Source: Clostridiaceae bacterium OM02-2AC
Lineage (GTDB): Bacteria; Bacillota_I; Bacilli_A; Erysipelotrichales; Erysipelotrichaceae
Assembly (NCBI GenBank): GCA_003481775.1
Contig: QULU01000059.1
Location: forward strand, 1 to 12,064
Length of the DNA stretch: 12,064 nt
Reading direction: 5' to 3'
The notes under the pieces are model-generated. The model searched no databases and was not told where the DNA came from. It was given only the letters and a program-made list of their open reading frames with translations. A program made the translations under genes and the position numbers. Below, piece after piece: positions 1-6,347 of this stretch (its first letter is position 1; every line of letters starts with the position of its first letter).

Positions 1-1
1 T

Positions 2-75
2 GCGGGTGTAGTTCAATGGTAGAACTTCAGCCTTCCAAGCTGACTACGTGAGTTCGATTCTCATCACCCGCTCCA
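2..75 (+). tRNA. tRNA-Gly (anticodon UCC) with encoded CCA
   Basis: The cloverleaf can be drawn directly. The 7-bp acceptor stem pairs GCGGGTG (2-8) with CACCCGC (65-71). The D-arm is GTTC/GAAC. The anticodon stem is TCAGC/GCTGA around the loop CTTCCAA, giving anticodon TCC. The T-arm has loop TTCGATT. The discriminator is T72 and CCA is encoded at 73-75. This closely resembles Bacillota tRNA-Gly(UCC). tRNA 3' ends are common integration sites, so position 75 could mark the left border of an element, but no second copy of the 3' end is present in the window to prove it. A tRNA carried by the element itself is also possible. Confidence 0.96.
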
Positions 76-90
76 TTATGAGCAAGATTT

Positions 91-121
91 ATGCTCAGAG
101 CCTATGGCTCTGGGCATTTTT
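91..121 (+). terminator. Rho-independent terminator of the tRNA
   Basis: An 11-bp stem (91-101 with 107-117, one G-T pair) closes a 5-nt loop and is followed directly by TTTTT. It lies 15 bases after the tRNA CCA end, so it should end the tRNA transcript. Confidence 0.85.
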
Positions 122-168
122 GTTAAATCTTACGAAAAATCGGAAGCGAGTTCGTACGATATGTACAC

Positions 169-214
169 GGGATGTGTAAGGAATATTTCTCCTTATACAT
201 CCCTTTTTCTTTTT
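169..214 (+). terminator. Long hairpin terminator
   Basis: A 14-bp stem with a single G-T pair (169-182 with 190-203) closes a 7-nt loop and is followed by TTTTTCTTTTT (204-214). It is much stronger than needed for the tRNA transcript, which already has a terminator at 91-121. It could end transcripts crossing the left border of an element, or belong to a small RNA starting after position 121. Confidence 0.8.
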
Positions 215-220
215 CCTCCA

Positions 221-241
221 CCATGGTCCATGATCCATGAT
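221..241 (+). repeat. Three 7-bp tandem repeats CCATGRT
   Basis: The units CCATGGT, CCATGAT and CCATGAT follow each other without spacer. Short direct repeats next to a tRNA end can be recombinase arm sites or binding sites for a DNA-binding protein. Three short units could also arise by chance or slippage. Confidence 0.4.
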
Positions 242-649
242 CTTTGAAAATAAAATAGCGAGCGCTAAAACAAGAAGTGAGCGACATCTGATGATACGCC
301 AAGACGGTATTATTGAATGCAAAAAGAAACCAATAATACAAGAGCGATTCATATCAGGCAGAAAAAGCGGTCTCGAAAGCCGATTCGCCATGACCTTCGT
401 ATAATGATACTTATAAATAAAATGCTCCGTGGAGGAGCTGGTGTGAATCCAATGAATGCTGCGATAGCTGTTTAGTGCTGCCCCTACCGAGGGATACGAA
501 AGATATCGGTGTTTTGATTTTATAGTTTTATAAACGGGTCTTTGACTCGTTGTTACATAGAACTGCTGAGACTTTTTGTTTTCGGCAGTTTTCTTGTGCC
601 AATAAGTCTTTTTGACTTTGTGGATATGATAATGGAAGGAGGTGTGTTC

Positions 650-910
650 ATGCAATCTAATGAGGAAGATCGTTGCGTCCATGGTACCTGTATTTGGTTC
701 AGTGATGAGAAAGGTTATGGTTTCCTATTATCTGATGATGGTGTTTCCAGTATGGTTCATTACACAGATATAAAAGAACCGGGATTCAAGAGACTTTACA
801 GAGGTCAAAGAGTCACCTATGAAGAATTGGAAACAGAGAGAGGAAGATCGGCCCGTCGAGTAAAATATATGAAGGATTTTACTTATATCGCAGATCATTC
901 ATCACTGTGA
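650..910 (+). CDS. Cold-shock-domain protein (CspA-like)
   Basis: This 86-residue protein has a cold-shock OB fold over about residues 11-75. HGTCIWFSDEKGYGFLLSDD matches the family pattern G-x-V-K-W-F-x-x-x-K-G-[FY]-G-F-I. The RNP1 motif is KGYGFL (21-26). RNP2 is altered to MVHYTDI (35-41), where classical Csp proteins have VFVHFS. GFKRLYRGQRVTYEELETERG continues the usual C-terminal strands. CspA-family proteins bind single-stranded nucleic acid. The start was chosen because AAGGAGG (636-642) sits 7 bases before this ATG. The frame is open upstream to 542, but that extension is hydrophobic and has no ribosome binding site. The short tail after residue 75 and the altered RNP2 set it apart from housekeeping Csp genes, so I infer an element-borne variant. 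It is co-directional with parA, 65 bases away. Confidence 0.8.
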   Translation: MQSNEEDRCVHGTCIWFSDEKGYGFLLSDDGVSSMVHYTDIKEPGFKRLYRGQRVTYEELETERGRSARRVKYMKDFTYIADHSSL

Positions 911-975
911 TCCATTGCTTATTTTTGAAGATCTATCGTGTATAGCGGAAGAAACCGCATGGAGGAAAAACTATT

Positions 976-1818
976 ATGAAAACGATCGCAATCTATAACA
1001 TCAAAGGTGGAGATGGAAAAACGACCACCGCAAAACATCTGGCTGTCGGATTGGCCAAAAAAGGCATCCGTATATTACTTGCTGATGCTGACGGTCAAGC
1101 CAACTGTTCAAAGTCTTTCATCGACAAAAAATTAAAACGAGACCCTGCATATTATGAAAGCAGTCCCGATGGAGATAAAGAAGCAGCTTTCATCCGTCGT
1201 TATATGAATCAGGATCATGGCGCAACGATCTCTACGATCTTCGAAAGTCCGAAAGCAGTGAGCTCTTGTATCCACCGAACACCTTATGAAAATCTGGATA
1301 TCATCCCCAGTGATCTAACGCTCTATCTGGCTGATACGAAGCTCCGTCTCAGTGATGGCACCAGAGAGAATAAGCTGAAGAGAGCTACGAATTTCATCAA
1401 GAACGAATATGACTATATGATCTTCGACTGCTCCCCTGTCAAATCCCTCGTATCGGTCAATGTCCTATATACGGAGCCTTTGGTCATCATTCCGGTCAGC
1501 CCTGCAGATGACTCCATGCAAGGATTGGCATTGACGCTCAATGAGATCAACGCTTTGAAAGATCTGTATGAAGACTTGGATATCGATTACAGGATCTTGA
1601 TTGTCAAACGGAAAGATAATATCGAATATCGTGAGAATATCGCAGAGATACGCTCTGCCTTCGGAGGTAAGGTGTTCCAGACGATGATCCGTGATCAAAG
1701 CAAGCCGGTAGAAAAAGCAGTCAGAGAAAGAAAGACCGTACTGGATCTCCCATCGTCCTCCATCGCAGATGACTACCGAAACTTTCTTGATGAACTGGAG
1801 GTGATGTTACATGACTGA
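976..1818 (+). CDS. parA: ParA-family partition ATPase
   Basis: This 280-residue ATPase is of the Walker-type ParA/Soj/MinD class. The deviant Walker A is KGGDGKTT (residues 10-17) with the signature lysine K10. The A' motif LLADADGQA (34-42) has DADG where most ParAs have DxDPQ. Walker B is YDYMIFDCSP (145-154) with D151. No N-terminal HTH precedes the ATPase, so it is the short type Ib-like or Soj-like form. Known family members form ATP-dependent dimers on nucleoid DNA and segregate ParB-bound plasmids or chromosomes. Some ICEs use them for stability while excised. TGGAGGAAAA precedes the ATG. The gene overlaps the next ORF, a ParB-like protein, by 8 bases. A small hairpin (945-958) lies just before the ribosome binding site. 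Confidence 0.93.
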   Translation: MKTIAIYNIKGGDGKTTTAKHLAVGLAKKGIRILLADADGQANCSKSFIDKKLKRDPAYYESSPDGDKEAAFIRRYMNQDHGATISTIFESPKAVSSCIHRTPYENLDIIPSDLTLYLADTKLRLSDGTRENKLKRATNFIKNEYDYMIFDCSPVKSLVSVNVLYTEPLVIIPVSPADDSMQGLALTLNEINALKDLYEDLDIDYRILIVKRKDNIEYRENIAEIRSAFGGKVFQTMIRDQSKPVEKAVRERKTVLDLPSSSIADDYRNFLDELEVMLHD

Positions 1819-2509
1819 TGTCATCGGAGAAATGCTGAATGATACCTCGAAGGATATGCGTTATAAGCGGATCTTTATCTACGACATCGACCCCTGTGAG
1901 TATAATATGTATCCGATGCAGGAGATCGAACAGCTCGCACAGAACATAAGCGAATGCGGACTGCTCCACCCTATCACCCTATACCGCAAAGCAGATGGGC
2001 GCTATATGATACTGAGCGGAGAACGACGGTATCGCGCGATGCTGCTAAATTATGAAAAAGGCGATGAACGTTGGGAAGAGATTCCGGCCATCGTCAAAAT
2101 GCAGGAGCTTACAATGCGTGAGATCCGCAGATTCGTCCGCAGAGGGAATGCAAACCGGGAAACCTTACCAAAAGAGCTGAAATTGCAGATCGTAAAAGAA
2201 TCGCTGCTGGACTACCAACAAACGAAAGAGGAAGGGCTCATACCTACCGGAACACTCAAAAGAGAGTGGATCGCAATGGATACCGGATTCAGTGCACGTT
2301 CCGTTCAGGACTATCTCAATCTATTGGAGGAGCATCCAAATAAGGAGAAAAAAGAATCGCGATCTTTAAAATACGAAGATATACAGAATTCGATGCATGA
2401 TGTGCTCAGACTTCCAGTGAAGATCACGGACAAGCAGATCAGTATCAAGATAAAGGATGATCTCGATCTTGCGCGCGTCCTCGAGCTGCTGGGGATCGAA
2501 ACCTTATAA
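1811..2509 (+). CDS. parB: ParB-like DNA-binding partition protein
   Basis: This 232-residue protein has the ParB/Srx N-terminal domain over about residues 20-125. IEQLAQNISECGLLHPITLY is box I, and GERRYRAM (70-77) is box II, the arginine patch used for CTP binding and clamp formation in ParB proteins. A central HTH lies around IAMDTGFSARSVQDYLNLL (154-172). The C-terminal part (about 205-232) is short and may be a dimer region. The usual motif after box II is replaced by NANRETLPKELKLQI. The ribosome binding site GGAGGTG lies inside the end of parA, and the 8-base overlap implies coupled translation. I found no obvious parS palindrome near the operon. Partner function with the upstream ParA is well supported by context, though the DNA site is unknown. 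Confidence 0.9.
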   Translation: MTDVIGEMLNDTSKDMRYKRIFIYDIDPCEYNMYPMQEIEQLAQNISECGLLHPITLYRKADGRYMILSGERRYRAMLLNYEKGDERWEEIPAIVKMQELTMREIRRFVRRGNANRETLPKELKLQIVKESLLDYQQTKEEGLIPTGTLKREWIAMDTGFSARSVQDYLNLLEEHPNKEKKESRSLKYEDIQNSMHDVLRLPVKITDKQISIKIKDDLDLARVLELLGIETL

Positions 2510-2548
2510 CGAAAACAGATATCTTATACTTATAGAAGGAGGGAGAGA

Positions 2549-2827
2549 ATGACATCCAAAAAGAAAAGAAAGAAGAGAAAAGGACCAAGCCCACAAAAAG
2601 GGATAACGAATGAGAGATTAGCCGATCATCTGAAACACATACTGTGGAAGAAGAAGATATCGAAAGAAGAATTTGCCAGAAAGCTGGATGAACCATTACC
2701 TTATATCCTAGAGGTATTGAAAGGTAGGAGGAGTATCCAGCTTCCTACTCTGATACGGATGTGTAAGGTATTGGATGTACCTATCTTACATTTTGAAGAT
2801 TGTATCCGAAAGGATGACGCTGCATGA
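2549..2827 (+). CDS. XRE-family helix-turn-helix protein
   Basis: This 92-residue protein starts with a very basic N-terminus (KKKRKKRK, about 4-11). A Cro/C1-type HTH follows over about residues 19-80: NERLADHLKHILWKKKISKE, EFARKLDEPLPYILEVLKG and then PTLIRMCKVLDVPILHFED. The last segment is the typical fifth helix of XRE regulators. AGAAGGAGGGAG lies just before the ATG. Its stop overlaps the start of the cell-wall hydrolase gene (ATGA at 2824-2827), so the two are translationally coupled. A repressor or modulator of the maintenance/transfer operon is a reasonable inference. The lysine-rich tail could add non-specific DNA contact. Confidence 0.82.
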   Translation: MTSKKKRKKRKGPSPQKGITNERLADHLKHILWKKKISKEEFARKLDEPLPYILEVLKGRRSIQLPTLIRMCKVLDVPILHFEDCIRKDDAA

Positions 2828-3906
2828 TCTCCGGATCAGCGAAGAAGGTGATGCTCATAGGAGTAGCCTTCTTTCTCGTGATCATGATGTTTGCGGCGGT
2901 CGGTATCGGAGGTGGCAGTACCGAAGATGATATCGATCTTTCGACTTCCCTATTGAGTGAAGCAGTCGAAAGATATCGTTCCTATGTGACGAAAAGAGCA
3001 GAGGTCTATGACATGGCGGATCATGTCGAATTGATCCTCTGTGTGATGGAAGTGGAATCTCATGGTGAAGGTATGGATCCGATGCAGGCTGCAGAGGGTC
3101 CTTTCAACAAGAAATATCCAAAGGTACCCAATGGCATCCGTGATCCTGAATATTCCATAGATTGCGGGATACAGGAACTGCGCTCCGTATTGAAGAAAGC
3201 AGGAGTGAAATCTGGAGAAGATAAGGAAAGGATAAAGGTGGCTTTGGCTGGATATAATTTTGGAAGTGGCTATATCGAATGGGTCGATGCGAACAAAGGT
3301 GGAAAATGGACATTAGAGAACGCGAAAGAATTCTCTGCAATGATGGCAGCCAAAATGGGATGGTCTGTTTATGGCGATCCGAACTATGTCAATAAGGTCA
3401 TGGAATATTACGAAACAGCTGCTATCGGGATCGAAGGAAAAGATGCTTTTTTAGTGCCGATGAAGAGTTATACACTGACGAGCAGTGTAGGACAACGAAG
3501 TCTCGGAGATTATCACTATGGAACGGATATCGATGCAGGCTATGGTGCAAATATCTATGCACCTGCCGCAGGGATCGTCTATGAGGTATCTAACGATTGT
3601 CCGCCAAGTGATGGTTATTTGGGGAATTCCTGTCCCTATAGCGGAGGCTATATCGGTGGTGGAAATTATGTCATGCTGAAGGTCACCTACAAGAAAGAAG
3701 ATTACTATATCTTCTTATGCCATATGAAAAGGACCCTAGTCAGCAAAGGACAGAAAGTAAAGAAAGGCCAAAAGATTGGCGAACAGGGACATAGCGGCAA
3801 CAGCACCGCTTCACATCTGCATATCGAGATTCATAAAGGTACAGCCCGCATCGCTACGAAGGATGGGCTTGTGGATCCTGAGAAGATTATGAGTTTTAAA
3901 AAATGA
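2824..3906 (+). CDS. Membrane-anchored lysozyme / M23 peptidase hydrolase
   Basis: This 360-residue bifunctional peptidoglycan hydrolase has three parts. A membrane anchor spans about residues 8-30. A CwlT-like lysozyme domain spans about 50-200, with LILCVMEVESHG (probable catalytic E78), DPMQAAEG (85-92) and ALAGYNFGSGYIEWV (140-154). An M23 zinc endopeptidase domain spans about 213-355: H231 and D235 in HYGTD and H333 in HLH are the expected zinc ligands, with H300 and H331 as the catalytic histidines. All key M23 residues are present. In conjugative elements such hydrolases open the donor wall for the transfer channel. The Tn916 protein CwlT pairs the lysozyme with an NlpC/P60 domain, so an M23 domain is a variation. 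Translation is coupled to the HTH gene. Phage-tail or lysis roles are less likely given the N-terminal anchor and the neighbours. Confidence 0.92.
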   Translation: MISGSAKKVMLIGVAFFLVIMMFAAVGIGGGSTEDDIDLSTSLLSEAVERYRSYVTKRAEVYDMADHVELILCVMEVESHGEGMDPMQAAEGPFNKKYPKVPNGIRDPEYSIDCGIQELRSVLKKAGVKSGEDKERIKVALAGYNFGSGYIEWVDANKGGKWTLENAKEFSAMMAAKMGWSVYGDPNYVNKVMEYYETAAIGIEGKDAFLVPMKSYTLTSSVGQRSLGDYHYGTDIDAGYGANIYAPAAGIVYEVSNDCPPSDGYLGNSCPYSGGYIGGGNYVMLKVTYKKEDYYIFLCHMKRTLVSKGQKVKKGQKIGEQGHSGNSTASHLHIEIHKGTARIATKDGLVDPEKIMSFKK

Positions 3907-3970
3907 AGAGGAGAAAGAAATTTTGAATAGATCATTATTGTTTTAGAAAGTAAAAGGAAGGTGATCCGAA

Positions 3971-4582
3971 TTGATAAAGAAGAAGGATGTCATCCTATCA
4001 ACCGTATGTATCTGTCTGGGTGCAGGAATAGGGTTTGGTACGAAAAGTATGCTTATGGAAGAAAAAGAACAGGAGCCTGCAGCTTCAGAGGTTCAAAAGC
4101 AGGAAGTCTCTGAGAAGGATGACAGTGAAGAAAAAACAAAGCTAGTAGATGCAGAGCAGAAGGAAGCTCCTGAGCGTTATACAGAACCGGCAGTACGATA
4201 TATCAAGGTGATGAAGAGCGGAAGCTCAACAGATATCTATTACGAGCGTCTGGATAAAGTAAAGGATATACTGAGTGACAGCATGTATGAGACATTGTCC
4301 CCTGAAATGAGCAAGGAGGAAATACAAGCCGAAAAAGAACAGGCTGCAAAGGCAGACAAGGATTCTATCACGAAAACAAAGATCACAGATACACGATACA
4401 GTTACCGATGGAAGAAAGAAGGAAGCTACGAAGTCTCTGTGATCTACACACAGCGCATCACACGAGGAGATTTCAGCGATCAAGAACGATATCTGTGCCG
4501 TATGGAGGTTACGAAAAAAGATAAACGATATATCATCACGAACATATATGAGGACAGCGCCCTTTCTGATGGTCTATATTGA
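3971..4582 (+). CDS. Single-pass membrane protein, possible VirB8/TcpC-like
   Basis: The start is TTG, fixed by GGAAGGTG (3956-3963) 7 bases upstream. No ATG fits as well. The 203-residue product has a short basic N-terminus, one membrane segment (about residues 8-24), a charged Glu/Lys-rich linker (about 29-68) and a globular outside domain (about 70-203). The outer part has a helix followed by strands (YSYRWKKEGSYEVSVIYTQ, ERYLCRMEVTKKDKRYIITN). The layout is that of VirB8/TcpC-type NTF2-like channel proteins of Gram-positive conjugation systems. That identity is inference from topology, position and strand pattern, not motif recognition. It follows the cell-wall hydrolase by 64 bases and probably shares its transcript. 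Confidence 0.7.
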   Translation: MIKKKDVILSTVCICLGAGIGFGTKSMLMEEKEQEPAASEVQKQEVSEKDDSEEKTKLVDAEQKEAPERYTEPAVRYIKVMKSGSSTDIYYERLDKVKDILSDSMYETLSPEMSKEEIQAEKEQAAKADKDSITKTKITDTRYSYRWKKEGSYEVSVIYTQRITRGDFSDQERYLCRMEVTKKDKRYIITNIYEDSALSDGLY

Positions 4583-4633
4583 ATATGACATTTTGATGAA
4601 TATCAATATATAGAGTGACAGGAGGTGGTTCAG

Positions 4634-4936
4634 TTGCTTATTGATATCTATGAGAATATCGTAATGATATTTATCATAAATAACGGTATATGGCTTTGTC
4701 TTTTTGTACTCTCTGATCTTACGATCGAGTGGGATCTCGGCCTCGGTCCCCGTATAAACAATCTATCTTTTAAAATAGAATACGAAACGAGACATCCGAT
4801 CATATATATCTATTCATTCATACGTTTTTTCTATATTTTGATTGTTGTAGTTTGGTTTTTGTATATCGTGTTTAGTATTCTAATCTATGTCATAGGAGGA
4901 ATCATTATAAGTATTTTGTTTTGTCCGGGAGTTTGA
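4634..4936 (+). CDS. Small hydrophobic membrane protein, unrecognised
   Basis: This is about 100 residues with a TTG start, placed by GGAGGTG (4621-4627) 6 bases upstream. The in-frame GTG at 4625 lies inside that ribosome binding site and is unlikely. There are two hydrophobic segments, about residues 10-27 and 57-97, and the second may hold two helices. A polar loop (EWDLGLGPRINNLSFKIEYE) lies between them. I do not recognise a family. It follows the putative channel protein by 51 bases, so a small membrane part of a transfer apparatus is possible. Its last 57 bases overlap the 3' end of the minus-strand gene. Its base use is more AT-rich than the genes before it. Confidence 0.6.
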   Translation: MLIDIYENIVMIFIINNGIWLCLFVLSDLTIEWDLGLGPRINNLSFKIEYETRHPIIYIYSFIRFFYILIVVVWFLYIVFSILIYVIGGIIISILFCPGV

Positions 4937-5647
4937 TTTTCTTTTTTCAAGTAATGATGTAAAACGACTATACTTTATCTTAGAACTGAGAATAAAGTTT
5001 TTTAGTATATTCATCACTTTATAAATTCCGCCCTCGAAGAAAAAGATTTTTGTATAGAACAGCACAGATACAGTTATAGAAGAAGGAAAAATCTTAAGCA
5101 ACATATCCGTAAAGTAAGCAACTGCTGTGTTCTCTGTAACATCCCCTCCGGTTATGAGGAGTGCCCACGATAAAAAACATACATATCCCACAACAAAGCA
5201 TATAAAAGCATATTTACGTGTTTTGGATATGTATCCGGCACGTTTCTTGATTCTATCATAGTTTCTTTCAACGACATTAGCAATAGCATAGAATAAAGAG
5301 CTTTCTTTCTTGAAATCGAACTCCTCATCGGACAAACAATAGTTCTCTAATACTTCAAAATGATCATCGATTTCTGCAATACCAAGTAATGTTTTGTATT
5401 TCTCATTTATCAGTTTATCTTTTAAATACCAATATAAATCGAAAGCCCTCATATTCCGTTTCTTTTCGCAGGATTTTATAAATGAAACTAACGGAAAGTA
5501 GACGTACTCAAGTCTCTCATGATTTATATGCTATGATTTTTGCTTATTGAAAGAACTGAGCGTCATAATAATACTCATCACGATACTGATTACTGAAATA
5601 GCCGGCATGATCCATTCATTACTTTTAACAATATAGCTTGAATCCAT
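4880..5647 (-). pseudogene. Membrane protein split by in-frame TAG (pseudogene or readthrough)
   Basis: From the ATG at 5647 (AAGGAGGGTG just upstream) one frame runs to the stop at 4880, interrupted only by TAG at 5533-5531 (codon 39). Joined length is 255 codons. The 26 codons after TAG read as ordinary protein (HERLEYVYFPLVSFIKS) and lead into the 190-codon open part starting at the internal ATG (5452), which lacks a good ribosome binding site. Membrane segments are predicted at about residues 13-31, 146-166 and 187-205, with soluble helices between (about 40-140) and a polar tail. I do not recognise the family. A small membrane effector or exclusion protein is a guess from the divergent XRE partner. 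A point mutation is the simplest explanation of the TAG, and readthrough or independent restart at 5452 are alternatives. The last 57 bases overlap the convergent small membrane gene. Confidence 0.65.
5531..5647 (-). CDS. 38-residue single-pass membrane peptide (part before TAG)
   Basis: This is the part of the split gene that would be translated without readthrough. A strong AAGGAGGGTG lies 3-12 bases before the ATG. The peptide has a polar N-terminus (MDSSYIVKSNEW), one membrane helix (about 13-31) and a basic end (NKQKS). In size and layout it resembles small type I toxins or holin-like peptides, but the frame continues as protein-like sequence beyond the TAG. I therefore think it is the head of a larger protein. 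It counts as a gene in its own right only if the TAG is real and not read through. Confidence 0.4.
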   Translation of the reverse strand: MDSSYIVKSNEWIMPAISVISIVMSIIMTLSSFNKQKS

Positions 5648-5667
5648 ACGGACACCCTCCTTATACT
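5638..5667 (+). promoter_or_regulatory. Probable promoter of the split XRE gene
   Basis: TTGAAT (5638-5643), an 18-base spacer and TATACT (5662-5667) give a fair sigma-70/SigA match. It points toward the XRE gene starting at 5717. It overlaps the 5' end and ribosome binding site of the divergent membrane-protein gene. Confidence 0.45.
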
Positions 5668-5668
5668 A

Positions 5669-5702
5669 TCGGATTATATGCCGAATAATTTTAACATGGA
5701 AA
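5669..5702 (-). promoter_or_regulatory. Probable promoter of the membrane gene, with dyad
   Basis: On the minus strand, TTTCCA (5702-5697), an 18-base spacer and a perfect TATAAT (5678-5673) form a good promoter. The dyad TCGG-8 nt-CCGA (5669-5684) covers this -10 and adjoins the -10 of the opposing promoter. That is where an operator for the XRE protein would be expected. The dyad is short, so operator status is inference. Confidence 0.5.
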
Positions 5703-5716
5703 GGATGATATCGTAA

Positions 5717-5922
5717 ATGCAAATAAAAGAAAATTTAAAAAAATGTAGAGAAAAAAAGGTCTCTCGACATTAAAGCTTGCCAAAGAAATCGACATCGATG
5801 AAAGCGTACTCCGTCGGATAGAGAAAGGGCAAACAAGAGATCCTCAGATCAGTAATATCATGAAGCTCTGTGCCTATTTTGATGTTTCGATCGATGATTT
5901 CGTCCATAAAGATTTAGAATAG
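5717..5922 (+). pseudogene. XRE HTH regulator with -1 shift at A AAA AAG
   Basis: From the ATG at 5717 (AAGGATG upstream) the frame reads MQIKENLKKCREKK and soon stops at TAA. The -1 frame entered at the run of seven A (5751-5757) then gives GLSTLKLAKEIDIDESVLRR, IEKGQTRDPQISNIMKLCAY and a tail to TAG at 5920-5922. Joined, this is a complete XRE/Cro HTH protein of about 68 residues with all helices. The shift falls exactly at the heptamer A AAA AAG (5752-5758) in the correct zero-frame phase, the classical -1 slippery site of dnaX and IS3-type elements. Either one A was lost (real decay or homopolymer error), or frameshifting makes the regulator. No strong upstream SD-like stimulator or downstream stem is apparent. 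It is divergent from the split membrane-protein gene and probably controls it. Confidence 0.75.
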
Positions 5923-6347
5923 CTGTGTTTTATCCGGGTCTCATATTTACTATCGTGATTCTAACTTTCAAAAAAAGCTAGTTAATAAAACAGATCGAAA
6001 AACTAAAAACGCCGAATCATAGGTGGTTTGGTAAGATCAGAACGATCCGTTCTCTATAAAATGGAATTTCTATATGAGACTCTTGTTATCCCCACACCTT
6101 ATCACCGCAGAAAAGCCTCTTATAGAGGTTTTTCTCATTTTTAGATAACGATTATATATATCATGACAAAACGATGCTCTGAAGCTTTGAAATAAAGTTT
6201 GAAGTCAAAATTAAACTATAAATAAAGGTCTATATAAACAAGTCGCGTACGAGCTTGTGTATAGATAAGAGAGCGCTGCTCCGATAGCACATAGCGATTT
6301 GTCAGTGCTATTTTCAGACATAAAAAAATAAAGAAAGGAATCATAAA
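5923..6347. other. Gene-free stretch with hairpins, before 378-residue ORF
   Basis: No convincing ORF is visible. A 27-codon frame from 6066 has no ribosome binding site and runs through the terminator. The stretch contains a dyad AGAACG-3 nt-CGTTCT (6039-6053), a 9-bp long-range inverted repeat GTCTCATAT/ATATGAGAC (5938-5946 and 6072-6080), a terminator (6111-6142), a GAGC-GCT-GCTC mini-hairpin (6271-6281) and a TAGCAC/GTGCTA hairpin followed by TTTT (6285-6314). The part after 6143 is AT-rich and probably holds the promoter of the next gene. I see no clear -35/-10 pair. Confidence 0.5.
6111..6142 (+). terminator. Rho-independent terminator
   Basis: A 10-bp stem including one G-T pair (6111-6120 with 6124-6133) has a TAT loop. 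The 3' arm ends in TTTTT, followed by CTCATTTTT. The 5' arm starts with AAAA, so it could also work on the minus strand. It would end transcription of the XRE cassette, 190 bases past that gene. Confidence 0.75.

Larger units (their letters stand above)
122..541. other. Gene-free stretch between tRNA and first gene
   Basis: No ORF with a ribosome binding site or recognisable protein is visible on either strand. The long minus-strand frames across it have no Shine-Dalgarno and read as low-complexity junk. It holds a long terminator hairpin (169-214), a 3 x 7-bp tandem repeat (221-241) and a short hairpin at about 424-438 (GCTCC, 5-nt loop, GGAGC). If the tRNA is the insertion site, this is the left end of the element, where recombinase core and arm sites would be expected, but I cannot identify any. 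Confidence 0.5.

Noticed and set aside
95..682. 195-codon minus-strand frame beside the tRNA, and a 72-codon frame within it
   Set aside because: No ribosome binding site. The sequence is low-complexity and aromatic/basic, passes through two terminators and overlaps the cold-shock gene start.
911..2548. parS centromere near parA/parB
   Set aside because: I looked for a long palindrome like the classical parS and found none. Only a small GCGG/CCGC hairpin (945-958) is present, which is too short to call.
6066..6149. 27-codon ORF before the 378-residue gene
   Set aside because: No ribosome binding site, and it reads through the terminator hairpin.
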